A stretch of 18,885 nucleotides of DNA from Nitrosomonadaceae bacterium (lineage in GTDB: Bacteria; Pseudomonadota; Gammaproteobacteria; Burkholderiales; Usitatibacteraceae): assembly GCA_021300055.1 (NCBI GenBank), contig JAJTHU010000312.1:1-18885 (forward strand), read 5' to 3'. Each line of letters opens with the position of its first letter. The first letter of the stretch is position 1. Shown here piece by piece: positions 1 through 8,016 of this stretch. The position numbers were made by a program, and so were the translations under genes. Below the pieces are notes generated by a model. The model had not been told where the DNA came from, did not search any database, and saw nothing but the letters and a program-made list of their open reading frames with translations.

Positions 1-138
1 CGCGACCATACTGCCCTTGAGCTTTGTGTTATTGGATTGCACCGAGCCACCAGAGCGCTGCGAAAAAACGATGATTTTAGCTTACTGCACCGTCCTGCCC
101 GCTGTCCGTCCCGCCGAGTACGCCGCCATGCTTGCGTT

Positions 139-147
139 TGCGATAAT
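139..147 (+). promoter_or_regulatory. Candidate extended -10 promoter of kynU
   Basis: TG-n-GATAAT lies at 139-147 and matches a sigma70 extended -10 element. I see no convincing -35 hexamer 16-18 bases upstream. Transcription would be expected to begin about 6-7 bases after the hexamer, which is at or next to the kynU ATG (154), so the transcript may be leaderless or nearly so. The same nine bases (TGCGATAAT) recur in front of the RsmB-like gene at 9445-9453. Confidence 0.4.
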
Positions 148-153
148 CACCCA

Positions 154-1464
154 ATGAAGACTCAGGTTAACCAAGTTGGCCAAAACGGCGACCCCCAACT
201 CGCTCAGGGCGGAACAACGACGCGCGAGCAGTGCTTGGTATTGGACGCGACGGACCCGCTAGGGTTCACACGGCGACGCTTCCATCTGCCCGAAGGCGTG
301 ATCTACCTCGATGGCAACTCTTTGGGGGCGCAGCCGCTTAACGCCGCAGCCGCGATGCAGCACGCCATGCGTGAAGGATGGGGCGATCAACTCATCCGCG
401 CTTGGAATAGCCACGATTGGGTGAACCTGCCCTCAAAGGTGGGTGCCCAAATCGCCCCAATCGTCGGCGCTACGGCTGAAGAAGTCATCGTCGCCGACTC
501 GACATCCGTGAATCTATTCAAGTTGCTCGCCGCGGCGGTGACAATGCCGGAGGTGGCCAACAATCCGCAGCGGCGCGTCATCCTGAGCGAGGCAGAGAAC
601 TTCCCGACCGACCTCTACGTTGCCCAAGGTTTGAGCGCGCTACTCGATGGAAAAGTCGTGTTGCGCACCGTACCGCGTGCCGCGTTGCGAAACGCCATCG
701 ACGACTCCGTTGCGGTGGTGCTGGTCACCCATGTCGATTACCGTACCGGCCATATGCTCGACATGTCCAAGCTCAATGCCGACGCCAAGCGGGCGGGCGC
801 GATGGTGCTTTGGGATCTCAGCCATAGCGCTGGTGCGGTTCCGCTGGCGCTCAACAACGACGGCGCCGAACTCGCCGTCGGCTGCGGCTACAAGTATCTG
901 AACGGGGGGCCTGGGGCTCCCGCCTACCTCTACGTGAAGCAGCACTTGCAGTCTCAGCTCAGCGTCCCCCTGTCAGGATGGTTCGGGCATCGCCAGCCGT
1001 TTGAGTTTGCCAGCGACTATGTTCCCGCGGCGGACATGCGACGTTTTCTTTGTGGCACCCCTTCTGTGTTGGGGACGATTGCGCTGGAAACGGGCGTGCG
1101 CTGCTTCGAGGGCGTTGACATGGCGAGACTTCGCAACAAGTCGCTAGCCCTCAGTCGATTGTTCCGTCAGCTCGTCGAGGCGCAATGCGGCGCTCTTGGT
1201 CTTCAGTGCATCTCACCTGACGCAGACGATGAGCGCGGCTCGCAACTTTCTTTCTCGCATGACCACGCCTATGCGCTAATGCAGGCGATCATCGGGCGCG
1301 GCGTCATCGGTGATTTCCGACGCCCGAATCTCGTGCGCTTTGGCTTCACGCCGCTTTACACGCGCTATGTCGACGTGTGGGACGCCGTCGCGGTGATTCG
1401 CGATGTGCTTGAGCAGCAGAGCTGGCGCAATCCCCAATATCAGCAGCAAAAAACGGTCACCTGA
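154..1464 (+). CDS. kynU: Kynureninase
   Basis: PLP-dependent hydrolase that splits kynurenine (or 3-hydroxykynurenine) into anthranilate (or 3-hydroxyanthranilate) plus alanine; cytosolic. The 436-residue protein shows the family signatures DGNSLGAQP near the N-terminus, the DLSHSAGA stretch that contacts PLP, and GCGYKYLNGGPG, whose lysine (K247) should form the Schiff base with PLP. Length is close to the usual 410-430 residues. I chose ATG 154. The frame is open back to a TTG at 37, but that would add an Arg- and Cys-rich 39-residue leader not expected in the family. The stop lies two bases before nadA, so the two are almost certainly co-transcribed. No kynA (tryptophan dioxygenase) or kynB (formamidase) is in the window. 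Family assignment is very secure. Confidence 0.96.
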   Translation: MKTQVNQVGQNGDPQLAQGGTTTREQCLVLDATDPLGFTRRRFHLPEGVIYLDGNSLGAQPLNAAAAMQHAMREGWGDQLIRAWNSHDWVNLPSKVGAQIAPIVGATAEEVIVADSTSVNLFKLLAAAVTMPEVANNPQRRVILSEAENFPTDLYVAQGLSALLDGKVVLRTVPRAALRNAIDDSVAVVLVTHVDYRTGHMLDMSKLNADAKRAGAMVLWDLSHSAGAVPLALNNDGAELAVGCGYKYLNGGPGAPAYLYVKQHLQSQLSVPLSGWFGHRQPFEFASDYVPAADMRRFLCGTPSVLGTIALETGVRCFEGVDMARLRNKSLALSRLFRQLVEAQCGALGLQCISPDADDERGSQLSFSHDHAYALMQAIIGRGVIGDFRRPNLVRFGFTPLYTRYVDVWDAVAVIRDVLEQQSWRNPQYQQQKTVT

Positions 1465-1466
1465 CA

Positions 1467-2600
1467 ATGCCGCAAACCGCTACAAAAGAGTTCCGCATTC
1501 GGGTGGATTTCGACCTGCCGCTTCGTAACCAACTGAGTACGGGGCAGGCGTGGGCGAGCGTCCCTCAGGACCCATCGCCAACAGAACGCATCGCGCTCAA
1601 GGCACGCATTCGTGAATTGCTCAAAGCACAGAACGCCGTACTGGTCTCGCACTACTACGTGCATCCGGATCTGCAGGATCTCGCTGAAGAAACCGGCGGC
1701 ATCGTTTCCGATTCGCTCGAGATGGCGCGCTTCGGATACGCCCACCCCGCCAAAACGATCGTCGTCTGCGGCGTGCGTTTCATGGGTGAGACAGCGAAGA
1801 TCCTGAGCCCTGAGAAGCGTGTCCTGATGCCCGAACTCGAAGCCGAATGCTCGCTGGACCTCGGCTGTCCCCCAGACGCCTTTACGGCATTTTGCGATGC
1901 TCACCCTGATCGCACCGTTGTCGTTTACGCGAACACCAGCGCCGCCGTAAAAGCACGCGCAGATTGGATGGTGACTTCGTCAATCGGCTTACGCATCGTT
2001 GAGCATCTGCATGCCAAAGGCGAGAAGATCATCTGGGCGCCCGACCGACATCTCGGCAGCTACATTCAAGCGCAAACGGGTGCGGACATGTTGCTGTGGC
2101 AGGGGTCGTGTCTCGTCCACGATGAATTCAAGACCGCAGAATTGCAGGACTTGATGAAGCAACACCCTGGCGCGAAATTGTTGGTGCACCCGGAGTCGCC
2201 GAAGTCCGTGGTTGCGCTAGCCGATGTCGTCGGGTCGACAACGCAGCTCATCCGCGCAGTGCAGAGCCTCGATGCGACCACCTTTATCGTCGCAACCGAT
2301 CGCGGCATCTTCCACAAGATGCGTGCGGCAGCGCCCAACAAGTTCCTCATTGCAGCCCCGACATCGGGCAATTCAGCCACTTGCAAGTCGTGCGCGCACT
2401 GCCCTTGGATGGCGATGAACGGGCTCGCAAATCTTGCGGCCGTCCTCGAACGTGGTCACAACGAGATTCATATCGACCCGGCAGTGGCGGCGCGCGCCAA
2501 GCAACCGATCGTTCGCATGCTGGACTTTGCCAAAAGCCTTGACCTCACCGTGGTCAACCGCCCGGGCGCGCCCGAAAACAGAGGCATAGGCCCAGCGTAG
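1467..2600 (+). CDS. nadA: Quinolinate synthase NadA
   Basis: Cytosolic [4Fe-4S] enzyme that condenses iminoaspartate with dihydroxyacetone phosphate to give quinolinate in de novo NAD synthesis. The 377-residue protein carries the three expected cluster cysteines: C128 in PELEAECSLDLGCP, C215 in WQGSCLVHDEF and C312 in the CKSCAHCPWMAMN motif. Each is offset by 15 from the E. coli positions 113, 200 and 297, which reflects a slightly longer N-terminus. SHYYVHP near residue 61 is the usual substrate-site segment. ATG 1467 comes two bases after the kynU stop and has no clear Shine-Dalgarno sequence, so translation is probably coupled to kynU. nadB and nadC are not adjacent. The pairing with kynU places two potential NAD-related activities in one transcript. 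Confidence 0.97.
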   Translation: MPQTATKEFRIRVDFDLPLRNQLSTGQAWASVPQDPSPTERIALKARIRELLKAQNAVLVSHYYVHPDLQDLAEETGGIVSDSLEMARFGYAHPAKTIVVCGVRFMGETAKILSPEKRVLMPELEAECSLDLGCPPDAFTAFCDAHPDRTVVVYANTSAAVKARADWMVTSSIGLRIVEHLHAKGEKIIWAPDRHLGSYIQAQTGADMLLWQGSCLVHDEFKTAELQDLMKQHPGAKLLVHPESPKSVVALADVVGSTTQLIRAVQSLDATTFIVATDRGIFHKMRAAAPNKFLIAAPTSGNSATCKSCAHCPWMAMNGLANLAAVLERGHNEIHIDPAVAARAKQPIVRMLDFAKSLDLTVVNRPGAPENRGIGPA

Positions 2601-2709
2601 GTTTGCAGATTTTTTCGCCGCTCGGGGCAGCGACGCGCACCTGGACGCTACCGCTTCGCGCAAAGCGACGCTCCTTGCTTGTTGGCAGTTGTTCACATTT
2701 GAGACTCGC

Positions 2710-2724
2710 GTAGGGCAGCCCTAC
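2710..2724. promoter_or_regulatory. Small dyad in the nadA-downstream gap
   Basis: GTAGGG-cag-CCCTAC is a perfect 6-bp inverted repeat with a 3-base loop, about 110 bases before the next gene. There is no T-run, so it is not a classical terminator. It could be an operator or chance. Otherwise the 236-base gap 2601-2836 holds no gene I can support; its reverse-strand ORFs look like noise. Confidence 0.2.
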
Positions 2725-2836
2725 CCAAACAATCTCAGCTAAACTCGACGTCGATAAGCACCGCAGTTCGCTGCTACCCGATTTAGCACTCACCGCGTTT
2801 TATCGCTTTCCACGTTCGGCCGAACATATCCCGTCA

Positions 2837-3394
2837 ATGAGCACAGACGCAAACGGTTCCTCCCCAAGCACGAACGCCGATGTGGACGCTGCGGGTCGGG
2901 TCACGCTCGACCCAGCGTTGCTCGCCGAATTGACGCGCGCATTGTTGCCCTATCTTGGCCCTTACTCGATTACTACGGTGAAGCGCGCTGCACGCGCCGC
3001 TGAGAGCCCGCAAGATTTGATCCGGCAAATCGGTTCGCATATCGAAGACGTGGCAAAGCGCGAGCTTTTCCTGAAATCTGCGCTCCGCATTGCGCACGAG
3101 TTTGCGCAAAACAAACGCGCCAACGCGGTGGCATCGACCGAAGATGCGAACGCGTCTGGGGCCAATGCGCGTCCTTCGACGCCCGTCACGCCAGAGTTAG
3201 TCAAGCGGGGCGAGGCGGCATTGGCGCCCATCATCGGCCCACTCGCAAGCGTGCTGGTCACACGCTACGCAGGCGCGTCGAAAAACTCGCGAGAATTTTT
3301 TGAACGGCTCGCCGGCCACTTGCGCACACCTGAAGAGCGAGATAGTTTTTTTATGAGTTTGCGTACGGGCAATGGCACTTGGCGACCGCAGTAA
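2837..3394 (+). CDS. Tandem-repeat helical protein (DUF8082-like module x2), no kinase domain
   Basis: Soluble 185-residue protein of unknown function with no signal peptide or membrane segment. It contains two copies of one module, residues about 27-82 and 120-175, joined by an Ala/Ser/Asn-rich linker. The copies align without large gaps and share AL-x2-P-x2-GP (GP at 41-42 and 134-135), then V-x-R-x-A, a histidine in the GSH/AGH position, and R-x2-F-x2-S near the end. From memory, the same pattern (IGP followed by LV-x-R-A and a closing R-x2-F) occurs at the C-terminus of many Burkholderiales Ser/Thr protein kinases, in a region recently catalogued as DUF8082. No kinase domain is present here. 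ATG 2837 has no strong ribosome site. The HAMP membrane protein starts 61 bases downstream on the same strand, and the two probably act together. The duplication is seen directly; the domain name is recalled. Confidence 0.72.
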   Translation: MSTDANGSSPSTNADVDAAGRVTLDPALLAELTRALLPYLGPYSITTVKRAARAAESPQDLIRQIGSHIEDVAKRELFLKSALRIAHEFAQNKRANAVASTEDANASGANARPSTPVTPELVKRGEAALAPIIGPLASVLVTRYAGASKNSREFFERLAGHLRTPEERDSFFMSLRTGNGTWRPQ

Positions 3395-3455
3395 GGCTGG
3401 CAGTCAACGTTCGAGCAACCAACTTCTCTTCTGACGCTAACCGCCAAGGTCTCCT

Positions 3456-4136
3456 ATGGGGCTTCGCCTTAAATTCAATCTCATCTTGATCGCTATCTTT
3501 GCCGTTGGCTTTGCGACGGTGTCGGTCATTGCCCATCGCTATTTGCAGCGCCAGGCTGTTGAGGACGCAATCCGCGCAGCCAACGTTGTATTGGACGCGA
3601 GCGCCGTCACAGCGATTAGCGACCGCATGGCGACTGCGTTAGGTTCGCGCATTGTTGAGATGCGCGTACGCGAATTTGCCCCCACGGATGCGCAAGGTAC
3701 GGTTGACGCCGAGGCCGTGCGCAAGATGGATGCGCAGCGCAAGACCGAGTTGGCAGAAACGGTGGACAGCTTTGCAGGCACGCGCAAGCTTGTGGTGGCA
3801 CGCAAGATTGGCAGCGCTGACGGCAGCCCACGCGTGCGTGTCGTGACCATGGATTACACCAACGTCGTGGCGACCGCCCAACTAGCGTTGACTACACTGC
3901 TCAGTTCGCTGGGAACGGTTTTCTTTGCTGTGTTCTTTGTGTTGAACCTGATGCTCGATCGGATGATCGTCCGTCCGGTCGCTGAGATGGCCAAGCAAGC
4001 TGATGCTGTCTCGATTGGCGACTTCAGCATTCCTGAGTTCAAAGCGCGCTCCAAGGATGAAATCTCGGTGCTAGGGACCGCCTTCAATCGGATGCGTCGT
4101 AGCACCGAAGAAGCAATCAAGCTGCTGAAGAGTTAG
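3456..4136 (+). CDS. Two-pass membrane protein with C-terminal HAMP domain, no output domain
   Basis: Inner-membrane protein of 226 residues. TM1 is at about 8-27, followed by a periplasmic segment of about 115 residues, TM2 at about 145-168, and a HAMP domain at 169-222 (P174 of the first helix; DEISVLGTAFNRM of the second helix at 201-213). It ends right after HAMP, with no kinase, cyclase or methyl-accepting domain. The architecture resembles betaproteobacterial HAMP proteins (often with a DUF3365 sensor region) found beside Ser/Thr kinases. Here the sensor region is short and I cannot assign it firmly to DUF3365. ATG 3456 has AAGG six bases upstream. It is likely co-transcribed with the repeat protein before it. 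Function is inferred: a signal relay that must pass its state to a separate protein. Confidence 0.8.
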   Translation: MGLRLKFNLILIAIFAVGFATVSVIAHRYLQRQAVEDAIRAANVVLDASAVTAISDRMATALGSRIVEMRVREFAPTDAQGTVDAEAVRKMDAQRKTELAETVDSFAGTRKLVVARKIGSADGSPRVRVVTMDYTNVVATAQLALTTLLSSLGTVFFAVFFVLNLMLDRMIVRPVAEMAKQADAVSIGDFSIPEFKARSKDEISVLGTAFNRMRRSTEEAIKLLKS

Positions 4137-4189
4137 GTAAGCGCACCGCAGCCAAGGGCGCGCCCAGACGCCGCTCGGAAGTCCGGCTT

Positions 4190-5350
4190 TTACTGCTGCC
4201 GCTGAAACACGGCACTTCCTTTGTAGCGTACCGCGACGTGTCGTAGCCCGACCAAGATCGCGGCGCTCGCCGGTAGCGCGAGCAGCACTCCAAAAAAGCC
4301 AAAGAGTTGGCCAAACGCCATCAAGGCGAAAATGACTGCAACCGGATGCAAGCCGATTCGCTCGCCCACAAATTTGGGCGTCACGAACAGGCTTTCGACG
4401 ACCTGCCCCACCGCAAACACTGCCCACACCAGCGCAAGCCCCGTGAGCACCGAGTCGAATTGCATCACGGCTGCAACCGTGCCGAGCACCAAGCCGAGCG
4501 CGACGCCTAGGTAGGGCACGAACACGAGCAAACCAGTAATCAAGCCGACTGGCAACGCGAATTTGAGGCCGACAGCCCACAGCCCTACGACATAGAACGT
4601 CGCCATGATCAGCATGACGGTGAGCTGACCGCGCAAAAACTCCGAGAGCACAGCGTCCACTTCGCTGGCGACGCTGTTCACCGTCTGGTGGTAGCGACGC
4701 GGCACCAACTCATCAACGCGCGCAACGAGCTCATCCCAATCGCGCAGCAAATAGAACAGCACGATGGGCACAAGCGAAATGTTGATTAGCACCGCAACGA
4801 CCGCGAGTCCACCACTGCCAACGGTAGCGAAGACGCGCTTGGCGATTCCACTCGCATCGCTGATGTTCTCCTGCATGAACGTGCGGAAGCTTGAAGCGTC
4901 TAGCTGGATCGCCGTGCCGAGCTTGGCGTTAACCCAAGGCACAACCGTATTCTTGAGCTGTTCAACAAAGCCCTGGATCAGTTGCGTGAGTTGTGCGACC
5001 TCTTTGTAGAACAAGGGCAGCACAATCACCAGTAGCAGCACAACAGCAAGCGCCAGCAGCAGTACTGCGACGATAGTGGCCAAACTGCGCGACAAGCCGC
5101 GCCGCTCCATGCGGTCAACCAGTGGGTCAAAGATGTAGGCGAGGATCGCGGCGGCAAGGAATGGTGCGAGGATCGGCGACAGTACCCACACGATTGCGCC
5201 GATTACCAACACCGCCACCAAGAGCAGCGCAAAGTGCCAATCGATCCAGCGTGGCAACGCAGGTGCCAAGCGCGCACGGCGGCGGCGCAGCCAATGCGGG
5301 GCATCGGCGGGGTCTGCAGCTTGAGATTGACGGCTAGGTGGCTTGTTCAT
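4190..5350 (-). CDS. perM: AI-2E family transporter (PerM/UPF0118)
   Basis: Polytopic inner-membrane protein of 386 residues with about seven or eight hydrophobic helices. The N-terminal cytoplasmic stretch is Arg-rich. The first TM pair is followed by the typical ILAYIFDPLVDRMERRG segment, then a central region (KEVAQLTQLIQGFVEQL), and a C-terminal membrane block containing the GLITGLLVFVPYLG-type motif usual for this family. Members include E. coli PerM and TqsA and are called AI-2 exporters or antiporters, but real substrates are mostly unknown. It is divergent from purM with 89 bases between the chosen starts. PerM lies near purM and hda in many proteobacteria, including E. coli, which supports orthology. 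ATG 5350 is the natural start. No recognisable terminator separates it from the converging HAMP gene (gap 4137-4189). Confidence 0.9.
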   Translation of the reverse strand: MNKPPSRQSQAADPADAPHWLRRRRARLAPALPRWIDWHFALLLVAVLVIGAIVWVLSPILAPFLAAAILAYIFDPLVDRMERRGLSRSLATIVAVLLLALAVVLLLVIVLPLFYKEVAQLTQLIQGFVEQLKNTVVPWVNAKLGTAIQLDASSFRTFMQENISDASGIAKRVFATVGSGGLAVVAVLINISLVPIVLFYLLRDWDELVARVDELVPRRYHQTVNSVASEVDAVLSEFLRGQLTVMLIMATFYVVGLWAVGLKFALPVGLITGLLVFVPYLGVALGLVLGTVAAVMQFDSVLTGLALVWAVFAVGQVVESLFVTPKFVGERIGLHPVAVIFALMAFGQLFGFFGVLLALPASAAILVGLRHVAVRYKGSAVFQRQQ

Positions 5351-5439
5351 ATCCGGTAAAATTAGTGTTCATTTCTTGCGCATCCTAACCGACTTCCGTC
5401 CAATTAGCGATGCGCGCCTTTCCCGCCGCGGTGCCACTC

Positions 5440-6489
5440 ATGTCAACCTCACCTGCTTCGTTCCCCGTTCCGCTCACTTACAAAGACGCGGGTGTCGATA
5501 TCGACGCTGGCGATCAGCTCGTCGAGAACATCAAGCCGTTTGCAAAACGCACCATGCGCCCCGAGGTGCTGACGGGCATCGGCGGTTTTGGCGCACTGGT
5601 CGAGGTCTCGAAGAAATTCCGCAACCCGGTCATGGTGTCGGGCACGGATGGCGTCGGCACCAAGCTCAAGCTGGCTTTTCACCTCAACAAACACGACACG
5701 GTCGGTGAGGATTTGGTCGCAATGAGTGTGAACGACATCCTCGTTCAAGGCGCAGAGCCGATTTTCTTTCTGGACTACTTTGCGTGCGGCAAGCTCGACG
5801 TTGCCACGGCGACCGATGTGGTGAAAGGCATCGCACACGGCTGCGAACTCGCGGGCTGCGCATTGATCGGCGGCGAAACTGCAGAGATGCCATCGATGTA
5901 TCCCGCGGGTGAATACGACCTTGCGGGCTTCGCGGTCGGCCTCGTCGAACGTGAATCCATCATCACCGGCCAGCAGATTGCCCCGGGAGATGTGGTGCTT
6001 GGGCTGCAATCATCGGGGGCGCACTCCAACGGCTATTCGCTGATCCGCAAAATCATTGAACGCTCCGGCGTTGACTTGCACGCAGCGGAAAACCGCCAAC
6101 TTGCAGCCGACCTGATTGCGCCGACGCGCATTTATGTCAAGCCCATGCTCGCCCTGATTGCAACGGGCGTTGTGAAGGGCATGGCGCACATCACCGGTGG
6201 CGGCTTGACTGAGAACATTCCACGCGTACTGCCGCCAACAACGCGGGCAGTGTTAAGTCGTTCCACTTGGCAAGCGCCTTCTGTATTCGCGTGGCTGCAA
6301 GAGCACGGCAGGGTTGACGCTGCGGAGATGGCGCGCACCTTCAACTGTGGCATCGGCATGGTGGTCATCGTCGCGCGTGAGCACGTCGATCAAGCGATGG
6401 CGCTTCTCACCGCAAAGGGAGAGCGCGTATATGTGGTCGGCGAAATTCGTACACGCCCGGACGGCGCACACCAAACCATCGTTCAGTGA
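5440..6489 (+). CDS. purM: Phosphoribosylformylglycinamidine cyclo-ligase (AIR synthetase)
   Basis: Fifth step of purine synthesis: ATP-dependent closure of FGAM to aminoimidazole ribotide; cytosolic. The 349-residue product (E. coli has 345) shows the family hallmarks YKDAGVDIDAGDQLVENIK at the N-terminus, VSGTDGVGTKLKLA for phosphate and ATP binding, GGETAEMPSMY in the middle, and HITGGGLTENIPRVLP toward the C-terminus. I chose ATG 5440 because homologues begin just before the YKDAG motif. The in-frame ATG 5410 would add ten residues and cannot be excluded, as neither has a clear Shine-Dalgarno. It is divergent from perM and followed 82 bases later by purN, the gene for an earlier step of the same pathway. 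Confidence 0.97.
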   Translation: MSTSPASFPVPLTYKDAGVDIDAGDQLVENIKPFAKRTMRPEVLTGIGGFGALVEVSKKFRNPVMVSGTDGVGTKLKLAFHLNKHDTVGEDLVAMSVNDILVQGAEPIFFLDYFACGKLDVATATDVVKGIAHGCELAGCALIGGETAEMPSMYPAGEYDLAGFAVGLVERESIITGQQIAPGDVVLGLQSSGAHSNGYSLIRKIIERSGVDLHAAENRQLAADLIAPTRIYVKPMLALIATGVVKGMAHITGGGLTENIPRVLPPTTRAVLSRSTWQAPSVFAWLQEHGRVDAAEMARTFNCGIGMVVIVAREHVDQAMALLTAKGERVYVVGEIRTRPDGAHQTIVQ

Positions 6490-6513
6490 TGCCAAAAACT
6501 GAACTCGCCTATT

Positions 6514-6554
6514 GGCGGGCGTTTCGAGGCATTTTCGCCTGAAAAATGCCCGCC
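6514..6554 (+). other. purM-purN intergenic stem-loops (alternative pairings)
   Basis: GGCATTTT (6528-6535) pairs perfectly with AAAATGCC (6543-6550) around a 7-base loop. An outer GGCGGGC (6514-6520) can alternatively pair with GCCCGCC (6548-6554), which shares bases with the inner stem. There is no downstream T-run, so it is a weak terminator at best. It could tune purN expression relative to purM. Confidence 0.4.
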
Positions 6555-6571
6555 GACTCTAGACTTTTGCC

Positions 6572-7216
6572 ATGCTCTCGATCGTCATTCTGATTTCCGG
6601 CCGCGGCTCGAATATGGAAGCCATCCTCAAAGCACGGCTGCCACTCGACATCCGCGCGGTCATTGCCAATCGGCCAGACGCCGGAGGGCTGCAGACCGCC
6701 GCGGCCGCCGGTTGCGCCACCGAGGTGGTCGATCACACGCTATTCAGCTCGCGCGACGCGTTTGACAACGCACTCGCCGCGCGCATCGACCATCATCGGC
6801 CTGACCTAATTGTTCTCGCTGGTTTCATGCGTATCCTCGGCCGCGCGTTTATCGAGCGCTATCCGAACAAGATTCTGAACATTCACCCGTCACTACTGCC
6901 AGCGTTCCCCGGTTTGCATACGCATCGCCAAGCGCTCGAAGCCGGTGTGCGCATCCACGGTGCAACGGTACACATCGTGACACCCGAACTCGACGCGGGG
7001 CCAATCCTCGCGCAGGTCGCCGTACCGGTGGCCGCCGATGACGACGAAGACAGCCTTGGCGCACGGGTGCTTCGCCAAGAACACGTGATCTACCCAGCCG
7101 TGCTGCGCCGCCTCGCTGAGAACGTTACATCCATTGGCGAAACCGGTGTCGTCCTACGGGGGGCGCGCCGCGTTGAACAGCTTGATGCATCAGGAGAAAA
7201 GCTGATCTCGCTATGA
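6572..7216 (+). CDS. purN: Phosphoribosylglycinamide formyltransferase (GART)
   Basis: Third step of purine synthesis: transfers the formyl group of 10-formyltetrahydrofolate to glycinamide ribonucleotide; cytosolic. The 214-residue protein opens with IVILISGRGSNMEAIL (phosphate-binding GRGSN). The catalytic trio is visible as N103 and H105 in ILNIHPSLLPAFPG and D141 in ELDAGPILAQ, three less than in E. coli (106, 108, 144). The Rossmann-like core and folate-binding loop (LAGFMRIL) are intact. ATG 6572 matches the usual family start. Its stop overlaps the next gene's start by four bases (ATGA), so translation of the following DUF3108 gene is probably coupled to purN. Confidence 0.97.
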   Translation: MLSIVILISGRGSNMEAILKARLPLDIRAVIANRPDAGGLQTAAAAGCATEVVDHTLFSSRDAFDNALAARIDHHRPDLIVLAGFMRILGRAFIERYPNKILNIHPSLLPAFPGLHTHRQALEAGVRIHGATVHIVTPELDAGPILAQVAVPVAADDDEDSLGARVLRQEHVIYPAVLRRLAENVTSIGETGVVLRGARRVEQLDASGEKLISL

Positions 7217-8016
7217 ACTCGGAATCCGTTGGTCGCACCGTTCACCTCGCGTCGTTGGCGACATCCATCGTGTTGCTCGCAAGCAGCGGTATCGCTAATG
7301 CCGCTGACACGCCTTCAGCCGCTGAAGTCCACGCACGCTCTGCCACACCCACGCAGAGCGTCGCCGCACTGCCTCAATTGATCAGGGCAACTTACAAGGT
7401 CTTCCGCAATGGCCTGCTGGTCGGGCAATTAGAAGAGCGCTTTGAACGCAACGGCGACCGCTACAGGATCGTCTCGCAAACCAGAACCGATGGCGCGGTT
7501 GCGCTATTTGTGCGTGAGGAGTTAAGCGCACAGTCCGAGGGTCGCATTAGCCTCGCCGGTTTGGTTCCAAGCACGTATTCCGCATCGCGCAAGAACGACA
7601 GCTCGCGTAACTTCACCACGCGTTTCGATTGGTCGCGCGGTGAGTTGATTCGCGAGTCCATCGAAGACGGCAAGCCCGAGCGCGAGGCCTTTGAACTTCC
7701 GCGTGGCACGCAGGACAGACTTTCCTCGATGTACCAGTTCATGGTGGTTGCACCGCGTGGTGACGTCGTCGTGGCGCAAATGACGCAGGGCAAACAAACG
7801 GAGCAATACCGCTACGTCAAGGAAGGCGAGCCAACGCTCACGACTGGTGCGGGAAACTTCGCAACCGTCCACTTCCGGCGCGACGCGCGCGCCGGTGAAG
7901 CCAAAGCCGAACTCTGGCTCGCCAAAGATCGTTTTTTCCTGCCTGTGCGGGCGGTATTCACTGACAAGCGCGGCACGGCGATTGAGCAATCTTTGGTCGA
8001 ACTCAGCGTTTCCTGA
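7213..8016 (+). CDS. Secreted DUF3108 protein
   Basis: 267-residue envelope protein. A hydrophobic signal peptide (core residues about 11-28) ends in GIANA|AD, suggesting signal-peptidase I cleavage near residue 30. The mature part begins with ATYKVFRNGLLVGQLEERFER and continues as a beta-rich domain with WSRGELIRES and LSSMYQFMVV, the pattern of DUF3108. The biochemical role of DUF3108 is not established; the fold is thought to be a periplasmic beta-structure. The ATG overlaps the purN stop by four bases. A second, longer DUF3108 gene follows 115 bases downstream, so the two are probably paralogues acting in the same compartment. I infer periplasmic location from the signal peptide; function is unknown. 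Confidence 0.88.
   Translation: MNSESVGRTVHLASLATSIVLLASSGIANAADTPSAAEVHARSATPTQSVAALPQLIRATYKVFRNGLLVGQLEERFERNGDRYRIVSQTRTDGAVALFVREELSAQSEGRISLAGLVPSTYSASRKNDSSRNFTTRFDWSRGELIRESIEDGKPEREAFELPRGTQDRLSSMYQFMVVAPRGDVVVAQMTQGKQTEQYRYVKEGEPTLTTGAGNFATVHFRRDARAGEAKAELWLAKDRFFLPVRAVFTDKRGTAIEQSLVELSVS

Noticed and set aside
37..153. Upstream extension of kynU to a TTG at 37
   Set aside because: It would add 39 residues rich in Arg and Cys with no family counterpart; ATG 154 fits the known N-terminus and the -10 element at 142-147.
2373..2793. Reverse-strand ORFs over the nadA end and following gap
   Set aside because: Low-quality compositions, no ribosome sites, and overlap with nadA.
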